Assembly (NCBI GenBank): GCA_900550335.1
Contig: URRU01000137.1
Location: forward strand, 1 to 5,041
Origin: an uncultured Clostridium sp.
GTDB lineage: Bacteria > Bacillota > Clostridia > Peptostreptococcales > Peptostreptococcaceae
Reading direction: 5' to 3'
Length of the DNA stretch: 5,041 bases
The notes beneath the pieces were generated by a model that searched no databases, had not been told where the DNA came from, and saw only the letters and a program-made list of their open reading frames with translations. The position numbers and the translations under genes were made by a program. The first letter of the stretch is position 1; each line of letters starts with the position of its first letter. Positions 1 through 5,041 of the stretch are shown in pieces.

Positions 1-2076
1 GTAATAAATGAAGAAAAATATGCTAGATTAAAGAAGTTTTCTGAAAAACAGGGGATAAATATAACAGATATAATAGAATTAATATATGGGTTAATTTTAC
101 AGGAATATACATTTGAAAGGGATGTTATGTTTGGTAGTACGATGAACATAATTCCTGTAAGAATAACAACTGAAGAAAATGAGACTTTTACAGAGGCACT
201 GAAAATATTTGTAAAGCAGAAAAATAACTCAAAAGAGTTTTTAACTTATATGTTATCAGAGATAGAAAAAAATAGTCCATTAGATAAAAAATTAATCAAT
301 ACAATTTTTGTAAGTGGGAATGTTGATATGTATGCAAAAGATATGATTGATGATTTAATGAGGCTTAAGGGGTATGAATTTGCTGTAGATATGGTGGCTG
401 GAGAGGGGACTTTAGTCATAAGGGCTAAATATATGCCATCTAAATACAGCAAAGATACAGCCGAAAGAGTTTTATCTATGTTTGATACAGTTATTTCCCA
501 GATAGTAGAAAATGAAGAAATCAAAATGAAAAATATAAGATTTGTATCTAGGGAAGAGGAAGAAGAGATTTTTGAAGAGTTTAACATGAGCTGTAAGAAA
601 AGACCTCCAGATATGACATTTATGGACGGTTTTTATGAGCAAGTTAAGAAAACTCCGGACAATATAGCCATTAGAGATGAAAAAATGACTATGACATATA
701 GAGAGTTAGATATTGTAACCGAGAGATTTGCTGGGTATTTAAACAGTATAGATATAAAAAGAGAGGATACAGTTGCAGTTATTTTACCGAGAAATATAGG
801 GGTAATAATCGCAGCAGTAAGTATAATGAAAGCTGGAGCAGCAGTATTTCCAATAGATATAAGCAATCCATCTGTTAGGATGTCGTATCTTTTAGAGGAT
901 AGCGAGGCAAAGGTCATAATAACTTCTAAAAAATTAGAAAAACAGCTTCCTAAAACAGATAAAAAATTATTATTTATAGAGAATGAATCTATGTTTAACA
1001 CAGATATTCCTATAACAGAATATGTGTATCCAGATAACTGTGCTTATAGAATCTCGACATCAGGATCTACTGGTAGACCTAAGTGTATGTCGATAGAGCA
1101 TAGAAGTCTTATGAATATGTGTATGTATGCTATAGACTACATAAATGCGGATGAAAATGATATTTGTGGAGTGTATCTAAGTTTTAGCTTTGATGCAGCA
1201 GTTAAGCAGATATTCCCGTATTTGCTTTGTGGGGCGTCGGTCGACATAATTCCAGAGACTGCAAGGGCAAATGAATATACTGTAAATGAATACTGTGAAA
1301 AGAAAAAGATAACTATTTTAGCTGTTCCAACAATATTTGCAAAAAGATTTATAAAAAATTGTGATAATAAATATTTGAGGGTACTTCAATCAGGTGGAGA
1401 TAAGCTAAAAGGATATAAAGAAAGAAATTATAAAATCTACAATGAATATGGGCCAGCAGAATTTACTGTGCTTGCTACATCGTTCTATGTAGATAAAGAG
1501 TATGAAAAGATTCCAATAGGAAAACCAATTTATAACACTTATGCCTATATATTCGATATGAACGGAAATATATGTCCAATAGGTGTTCCAGGAGAGCTAT
1601 GCCTTTCTGGAATACAGATTTCCAGAGGGTATATGCATAAGGAAGAGCTTACAAAAGAAAAATTTGTCGAGAATCCATTCGCATTTGATAAATATACTAG
1701 ATTTATGTATAAGACTGGAGATTTAGCAAAATGGCTAGAGGATGGAAATATAGATTGCATAGGAAGAATGGATAGCCAGGTTAAGATAAAAGGCATAAGG
1801 GTTGAAATATACGAGATTGAGAACGAAATAAACAATATTCCAGAAATAAAAAGCTCTGTCTGTATAGCTAGACCCGATGAAAAAGGGGAGCTTTATCTAA
1901 AGGCATTCTATGTATCAGATGAGAATGTAGATCCTAAAAAGGTAAAAAAACATCTTCAAATGTCTCTGCCACCATATATGGTTCCTGAGTATATTATGCA
2001 GATAGATAAAATACCAGTTACTCCAATAGGGAAGGTAAATAAAAAGAAACTTCCTAAAGAAAATATACCAGTATAA
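1..2076 (+). CDS. Non-ribosomal peptide synthetase, C-terminal part (condensation half + adenylation domain), 5' end outside window
   Basis: This is the end of an NRPS that activates an amino acid as its adenylate and, through the condensation domain, would join it to an upstream peptide; it acts in the cytosol. The frame is open from base 1, and the codons before the ATG at 127 read as condensation-domain sequence (FERDVMFGST), so that ATG is internal. Of 691 visible codons, about 1-190 are the C-terminal half of a condensation domain; its HHxxxDG site lies off the window. The adenylation domain is complete: A1 TYREL (232), A2 KAGAAVFPID (277), A3 STSGSTGRPK (352), A4 FDAA (397), A5 NEYGPAE (481), A6 GELCLSG (531), A7 YKTGDL (570), A8 GRMDSQVKIKG (588), A9 LPPYMVP (656) and A10 GKV with catalytic Lys678. 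The protein ends six residues after A10 with no thiolation domain. A3 has PKC instead of PKG. The substrate cannot be predicted. The family call is secure; activity is uncertain. Confidence 0.95.
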   Translation, partial: VINEEKYARLKKFSEKQGINITDIIELIYGLILQEYTFERDVMFGSTMNIIPVRITTEENETFTEALKIFVKQKNNSKEFLTYMLSEIEKNSPLDKKLINTIFVSGNVDMYAKDMIDDLMRLKGYEFAVDMVAGEGTLVIRAKYMPSKYSKDTAERVLSMFDTVISQIVENEEIKMKNIRFVSREEEEEIFEEFNMSCKKRPPDMTFMDGFYEQVKKTPDNIAIRDEKMTMTYRELDIVTERFAGYLNSIDIKREDTVAVILPRNIGVIIAAVSIMKAGAAVFPIDISNPSVRMSYLLEDSEAKVIITSKKLEKQLPKTDKKLLFIENESMFNTDIPITEYVYPDNCAYRISTSGSTGRPKCMSIEHRSLMNMCMYAIDYINADENDICGVYLSFSFDAAVKQIFPYLLCGASVDIIPETARANEYTVNEYCEKKKITILAVPTIFAKRFIKNCDNKYLRVLQSGGDKLKGYKERNYKIYNEYGPAEFTVLATSFYVDKEYEKIPIGKPIYNTYAYIFDMNGNICPIGVPGELCLSGIQISRGYMHKEELTKEKFVENPFAFDKYTRFMYKTGDLAKWLEDGNIDCIGRMDSQVKIKGIRVEIYEIENEINNIPEIKSSVCIARPDEKGELYLKAFYVSDENVDPKKVKKHLQMSLPPYMVPEYIMQIDKIPVTPIGKVNKKKLPKENIPV

Positions 2077-2085
2077 AATAGGATA

Positions 2086-2241
2086 ATGATAAAAATCTAT
2101 GGAAATTGTTTTGACAAAGGTACAAAATTGTCATCTATATTCATAGATTTTTCTTATTTTTTGAATGATAATATAAATAAAGAGTTATATAACAAAAAAA
2201 TTGAACCAATGCTTTCTAAAGATACTCTAAATATTATATGA
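2086..2241 (+). CDS. Doubtful small ORF, 51 codons
   Basis: An ATG at 2086, nine bases after the NRPS stop, opens 51 codons (MIKIYGNCFDKG... to ...KDTLNII) ending in TGA at 2239-2241. It fills most of the gap before the peptidase promoter. The only ribosome-binding-like sequence is AGG (2080-2082), three bases from the ATG, which is too close for good initiation, although translational coupling with the NRPS stop is possible. The peptide has no transmembrane segment and no domain I recognise. It has no carrier-protein LGGxS motif, so it is not a split-off thiolation domain. The 2091-2152 inverted repeat lies inside it, and base composition is as AT-rich as intergenic DNA. It may be a chance ORF, a real small protein, or the start of a decayed gene; chance or decay is somewhat more likely. 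Confidence 0.22.
   Translation: MIKIYGNCFDKGTKLSSIFIDFSYFLNDNINKELYNKKIEPMLSKDTLNII
2091..2152 (+). terminator. AT-rich inverted repeat, possible terminator of the NRPS gene
   Basis: A perfect 11-bp inverted repeat begins 14 bases after the NRPS stop: AAAAATCTATG (2091-2101) pairs with CATAGATTTTT (2142-2152). The 40-base loop contains a second short pair, GACAA (2113-2117) with TTGTC (2128-2132). The right arm runs into a T-rich stretch (to about 2161), as expected of an intrinsic terminator. The stem has only three G/C pairs and the loop is long, so it would be a weak terminator. It might instead be an mRNA 3'-end stabiliser or chance in AT-rich DNA. Position and T tail favour termination, but this is inference. 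Confidence 0.4.
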
Positions 2242-2258
2242 AGATATTCTGTATTTTA

Positions 2259-2287
2259 TTTACATTGAAGTAAAAAATCATTAAAAT
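2259..2287 (+). promoter_or_regulatory. Sigma-A-type promoter for the C39-like peptidase gene
   Basis: The -35 box TTTACA (2259-2264) and -10 box TAAAAT (2282-2287) are separated by exactly 17 bases. Each box matches five of six consensus positions. Transcription would start near 2294, giving a leader of about 28 bases that contains the ribosome binding site. This suggests the peptidase can be expressed independently of the NRPS gene. AT-rich DNA yields chance matches, but the spacing and distance to the gene are good. Confidence 0.6.
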
Positions 2288-2308
2288 AGGTAATACACGA
2301 TAATAGTT

Positions 2309-2313
2309 AGGAG
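2309..2313 (+). promoter_or_regulatory. Ribosome binding site of the C39-like peptidase
   Basis: AGGAG, eight bases before the ATG at 2322, is a strong Gram-positive Shine-Dalgarno sequence and fixes the start of the peptidase gene. The lysine-rich N-terminus that follows is typical of an exported or anchored protein, which agrees with this start. Confidence 0.85.
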
Positions 2314-2321
2314 TATTTATT

Positions 2322-3134
2322 ATGAAAAAGAAAAGAAAACTTAAAAAAAGTGTTAAAATAGCAATAGCTTTTGTAGCATTATTGTTAATCGCTACTTATG
2401 GAAAAAGTTCGGGTAGAGAAAGTGTTGATTTTACACATATTGAAAATCCTACAAAATACGTTGAAGAGTTTCAAAAGAGAGCGAAGGAAGATGATAGATA
2501 TAATGAAGTTATACAAAATATAGATACTTATCCTGAGGATGTAATAAAATTATTATATTCTAATAGAGAGACTTTAGACTTTGTTCTTAGTAGAGATAAT
2601 TTCCAAAAGCCAACGTTTTTAATAAATGTAGATGAAGAATGTGGTGATGGAAAGATACCAAGACTTCAGCAATGGGATCCAAAATGGGGCTGGAGAGAAT
2701 ATGGAAATAATGTAATTGCTATAAATGGATGTGGGCCTACAGCGTTATCTATGGTTGTATCTGGTCTTACTGGAGATAAAGATATAACACCAATAAAAAT
2801 CGCAAAATATAGTGATAAACATGGATTTCATGAGGTAGCTGGGACAAATTGGAATCTCATGGTAGAGGGTGCAAAGAAATATGGTGTCAAAGGTTGGGCA
2901 ATAGATAACACAAAATCTAGCTTTGAAAGTGCTCTAAAAAATGGAAGTCCTATAATTTGCAGTATGGGGCCGGGATATTTTACAAGTGAAGGTCATTTTA
3001 TAGTAATTGCAGGAATGAAAGACGGAAAGCTTATAATACACGACCCAAACAATATAAGTAGAAGTGAGAAATTATGGAACTATAATGATATAAAGAGCCA
3101 GATAAAGGCAGCTTGGGCTTACTCAATTGAATAG
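2322..3134 (+). CDS. Membrane-anchored C39-like cysteine peptidase
   Basis: A predicted papain-like cysteine peptidase of the C39-like (Peptidase_C39_2) type, probably acting outside the cell. Residues 1-9 are very basic and 10-26 form one hydrophobic segment. There is no lipobox cysteine and no clear AxA cleavage site, so an uncleaved membrane anchor is more likely than a lipoprotein. Residues about 33-110 are a charged helical region containing YPEDVIKLLYSNRETLDFVL, a style I associate with the N-terminal part of clostridial C39-like proteins. The catalytic domain spans about 112-268: probable oxyanion-hole Gln117 in QWDPKW, nucleophile Cys137 in NGCGPT, His225 in GHFIVI and Asp241 in HDPNN, so the site looks intact. 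It stands alone without an ABC transporter, so it is not a LanT-type bacteriocin leader peptidase. It has its own promoter and ribosome binding site. The substrate is unknown; peptide, cell-wall protein or NRPS-product cleavage are all guesses. Confidence 0.88.
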   Translation: MKKKRKLKKSVKIAIAFVALLLIATYGKSSGRESVDFTHIENPTKYVEEFQKRAKEDDRYNEVIQNIDTYPEDVIKLLYSNRETLDFVLSRDNFQKPTFLINVDEECGDGKIPRLQQWDPKWGWREYGNNVIAINGCGPTALSMVVSGLTGDKDITPIKIAKYSDKHGFHEVAGTNWNLMVEGAKKYGVKGWAIDNTKSSFESALKNGSPIICSMGPGYFTSEGHFIVIAGMKDGKLIIHDPNNISRSEKLWNYNDIKSQIKAAWAYSIE

Positions 3135-3164
3135 TGGAAGAATAAATTGTAACTAATTCTTTAG

Positions 3165-3260
3165 CCTTTAGAACATCATACTTTATTAGACGATATTTTA
3201 AAAATACGCAAAAAGGATTATGTAAAAGCTGTTTCAGAAAAACTTATGAAAATAAAATAG
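3165..3260 (+). pseudogene. Possible C-terminal remnant of a decayed gene
   Basis: A 31-codon open stretch without a start codon at its head (PLEHHTLLDDILKIRKKDYV...) ends in TAG at 3258-3260. In-frame stops lie just upstream (TAA 3150, TAG 3162). Its spacing, EHHxLLDDILKIRKKDYVKAVSEKL, resembles the last helices of FCD-domain GntR-family regulators, which often read EHRxIxxAIxxxDxxxAxxxMxxHL. The stop abuts a terminator hairpin, as a real gene end would. The stretch is short and no other part of such a gene is visible, so coincidence is quite possible. Confidence 0.25.
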
Positions 3261-3364
3261 ACTGTCACCCTAACGACAATCTGGAGACGGCTCACGACTT
3301 TGAAATGTGTTACTTTAAAGAGTGAGCCGTCGAAGCCTGGAGTAGGGGACAGTCTTTTTATTTT
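3249..3364. terminator. Bidirectional terminator with a nested hairpin between convergent genes
   Basis: A near-continuous outer stem is formed by AAAATAAAA (3249-3257) with TTTTATTTT (3356-3364), AGACTGTC (3259-3266) with GACAGTCT (3348-3355), and CCCTA (3268-3272) with TAGGG (3343-3347). Only T3258 and A3267 are bulged. Inside sits a second hairpin: GACGGCTCAC (3286-3295) with GTGAGCCGTC (3322-3331), extended by CTTT-G-AAA (3298-3305) with TTTAAAG (3314-3320) around an 8-base loop. The T-rich strand lies at the 3' side in both directions, so it can end transcripts of the peptidase (+) and of the ABC-F gene (-), whose stop is eight bases away. It is more GC-rich than its surroundings and larger than a usual terminator. 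Confidence 0.75.
3287..3342. repeat. Inner palindrome bounded by CTGGAG direct repeats, possible small inserted element
   Basis: CTGGAG occurs at 3281-3286 and again at 3337-3342, bracketing the inner hairpin. Removing 3287-3342 would leave the outer stem with a 14-base loop, which is an ordinary compact terminator. This is what a small palindromic insertion with a 6-bp target duplication would leave. The element has no coding capacity. Six-base repeats can arise by chance, so the insertion reading is inference only. Confidence 0.3.
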
Positions 3365-3371
3365 CATTATT

Positions 3372-5041
3372 TTACTGGAAGCTTTCTGCTAATTCATTTA
3401 AGTATTCCCAGCGTTCATATTTATACTCTAATTCTTTTTCTAACTCAGCTTTTTCATTCATTATTTCCTGAAGTTTTGTGAAGTCAGTTGCATAAACAGC
3501 AGTACTTTCTTCAAGAGCAGCTATTTTCTTTTCTAACTGTTCTATATCAGAATCTATAGAATCAAATTCTTTCTGCTCTTTATATGAGAATTTAGTCTTT
3601 TTATCAGACTTAGGTTTTTCTTTTTCCTTCTTAGGTTCTACTACTTTCTCTGGCTTATCATCTTCAAATTCAATTCCCTGAATTTCTCTAAAAATAGCAT
3701 AATCACTATAATTTCCTGTAAATATAAAGATTCTACCATTTCCTTCATAAGCAAAAATCTTGTTACATATTCTATCTAGGAAGTATCTATCATGAGATAC
3801 AGTTATTACAACACCGTCGAATTCATCAAGATAGTCCTCTAATCTGCTAAGAGTTTCTATATCAAGGTCATTTGTAGGCTCATCAAGAAGTAGTACATTT
3901 GGAGCACCCATAAGAACTCTCAATAGGTGAAGTCTTCTTCTTTCCCCACCAGATAACTTTTCTATCATAGTATGCTGAAGAGTACCATTGAATAAAAATC
4001 TTTCGCACATCATAGATGCAGTTATTTTTGTACCATCAGCAGTTGTTATATAATCACTTTCTTCCTTTATATAATCTATAGCCTTCATACTAGGATCCAT
4101 ATGAGAGTCGTCCTGAGAGAAACATCCTATTTTTACAGTTTCGCCGATTTCAACAGTACCGCTATCTGGCTGTAATTTACCATTTAAAATATTTATAAGT
4201 GTAGACTTACCAAGCCCATTTTTACCTACAATACCAATTCTATCTGTTCTAGCAAGAGTATACTCTAAATCGTCGATAACCTTTTTACCGTCAAAGCTTT
4301 TAGAAATATTCTTGATTTCAATTATTTTTTTACCAAGCCTACTTGAAGCAACAGAAATATCTATTTTTTCATCCTCTTTGATAACTTCACGATTTACAAG
4401 CTCATCAAATCTCTGAAGTCTAGCTTTCTGTTTAGTTGTTCTAGCTCTAGCACCTCTTTTAACCCATTTAAGCTCGTTTCTAATAAGATTTTGTCTTTTA
4501 TCTTCCATGCTAGATTCAAGCTGAAGTCTTTCCATTTTTTTCTCTAAAAATAGAGTATAGTTACCTTCGTAGCTAAATAATCTACCTTTGTCTAGCTCAA
4601 GAATCCTATTTGTAACCCTATCAAGGAAGTATCTATCGTGTGTAATCATTAATAGAGAGCCTTTTCTTGAGTTTAAATATTCTTCAAGCCAGTCTATTGT
4701 ATCACTGTCTAGGTGGTTGGTAGGCTCGTCAAGAACTAGAAGCTCGCAAGGTGTTATAAGTGCAGAAGCTAAAGAAATTCTCTTTTTCTGCCCACCTGAA
4801 AGCTCAGATACTTTCTGGTCAAAGTTGTCTATTCCAAGTTTTGTAAGAACTGCCTTTGCATCATTTTCTAAATCCCAAAGATTCATAGTATCAATCTGTT
4901 CCTGAACTTTTATAAGTTCTTCATTTGTTTTATCAGAGTATTCTTTTTCTAATTTTTTTAATAAATCCTGATATTTACCAAGAAGATTAAGCTCCTTTGA
5001 CTCAGCTTTAAATACCTGTTCAAGAACAGTTGCATTTTCGT
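3372..5041 (-). CDS. ABC-F family ATPase, Uup/YfmR type, N-terminus outside window
   Basis: A soluble ATPase with two nucleotide-binding domains (NBDs) and no membrane segments. Uup/YfmR-type ABC-F proteins act on ribosomes, and YfmR is linked to rescue of difficult peptide-bond formation. The minus frame is open to the right edge: 51 codons precede the ATG at 4886, so that ATG is internal and 555 residues are visible, against roughly 630 for the family. Counting from the first visible complete codon: NBD1 signature LSGGQ (80), Walker B ELLVLDEPTNHLD (99) and switch His134; the arm/linker with RxELKWVKRGARARTTKQKAR, typical of this subgroup (about 181-207); NBD2 Walker A GKNGLGKST (272), signature LSGGE (362), Walker B VLLLDEPTNDLD (382) and His416. 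A charged Lys/Glu segment (about 459-484) leads into the C-terminal coiled coil (about 485-555) characteristic of Uup. NBD1 Walker A lies off the window. It converges on the peptidase gene. A housekeeping role is more likely than antibiotic resistance. Confidence 0.93.
   Translation of the reverse strand, partial: ENATVLEQVFKAESKELNLLGKYQDLLKKLEKEYSDKTNEELIKVQEQIDTMNLWDLENDAKAVLTKLGIDNFDQKVSELSGGQKKRISLASALITPCELLVLDEPTNHLDSDTIDWLEEYLNSRKGSLLMITHDRYFLDRVTNRILELDKGRLFSYEGNYTLFLEKKMERLQLESSMEDKRQNLIRNELKWVKRGARARTTKQKARLQRFDELVNREVIKEDEKIDISVASSRLGKKIIEIKNISKSFDGKKVIDDLEYTLARTDRIGIVGKNGLGKSTLINILNGKLQPDSGTVEIGETVKIGCFSQDDSHMDPSMKAIDYIKEESDYITTADGTKITASMMCERFLFNGTLQHTMIEKLSGGERRRLHLLRVLMGAPNVLLLDEPTNDLDIETLSRLEDYLDEFDGVVITVSHDRYFLDRICNKIFAYEGNGRIFIFTGNYSDYAIFREIQGIEFEDDKPEKVVEPKKEKEKPKSDKKTKFSYKEQKEFDSIDSDIEQLEKKIAALEESTAVYATDFTKLQEIMNEKAELEKELEYKYERWEYLNELAESFQ

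Noticed and set aside
127..129. ATG as the start of the NRPS gene
   Set aside because: The frame is open upstream to base 1, the preceding 42 codons read as condensation-domain sequence, and there is no ribosome binding site before it.
246..1835. Minus-strand ORFs of 96-122 codons opposite the NRPS gene
   Set aside because: They are serine- and isoleucine-rich shadows of the AT-rich coding strand, with no ribosome binding sites and no recognisable domains.
2111..2141. Second promoter: perfect TTGACA with TATATT
   Set aside because: The spacing is 19 bases, it lies inside the inverted repeat, and it would give a leader of about 170 bases. The 2259-2287 promoter is better spaced and closer.
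2077..2321. Hidden carrier (thiolation) domain in another frame
   Set aside because: No LGGxS-like phosphopantetheine site is seen in any forward frame of this gap.
3135..3371. Riboswitch, T-box or tRNA in the gap before the ABC-F stop
   Set aside because: The gap is downstream of both flanking genes, there is no T-box core sequence or tRNA-like TTCNANNC arm, and the structure is fully explained as a hairpin with T-rich tails.
4884..4886. ATG (minus strand) as the start of the ABC-F gene
   Set aside because: The frame continues 51 codons to the window edge with family-like sequence, and starting here would remove NBD1 Walker A, which the rest of the protein requires.
4588..4905. Plus-strand ORF of 105 codons opposite the ABC-F gene
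   Set aside because: It is antisense to highly conserved ABC motifs (signature and Walker B of NBD1) and its sequence is what their reverse reading produces.

Overview
The window is AT-rich, with strong A/T-ending codon bias and purine-rich ribosome binding sites. This points to a low-GC Gram-positive bacterium, most likely a member of the Clostridia. A Peptostreptococcaceae-like host is only a guess from style. No rRNA, tRNA, CRISPR array or intact transposase gene was found.

Layout. From base 1 to 2076 (+) runs the 3' part of a non-ribosomal peptide synthetase (NRPS) gene. Its frame is open to the left edge, so the ATG at 127 is internal. It encodes the C-terminal half of a condensation domain and a complete adenylation domain, then stops directly after the last adenylation motif with no carrier domain. 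The gap 2077-2321 holds an AT-rich inverted repeat that may be the NRPS terminator, a doubtful 51-codon ORF, and a good sigma-A-type promoter for the next gene. From 2322 to 3134 (+) is a membrane-anchored, extracellular C39-like cysteine peptidase of 270 residues.

The gap 3135-3371 holds a 31-codon start-less open stretch that may be the tail of a decayed gene, and a long nested hairpin (3249-3364) with T-rich tails on both strands. The hairpin lies between two convergent genes and fits a bidirectional terminator, but it is unusually elaborate. It looks like a simple terminator with a second palindrome inserted in its loop. From 3372 to the right edge (-) is an ABC-F ATPase of the Uup/YfmR type, a cytosolic ribosome-associated protein that is missing its N-terminus because of the window edge.

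How they relate. The NRPS end and the peptidase share a strand, but the peptidase has its own promoter and need not be co-transcribed. The ABC-F gene is a convergent, probably housekeeping neighbour. The most interesting points are the atypical NRPS end (no carrier domain, apparent in-frame deletion in the condensation domain, unusual specificity residues) and the composite hairpin at 3249-3364. I see no clearly new multi-gene system in these 5 kb.
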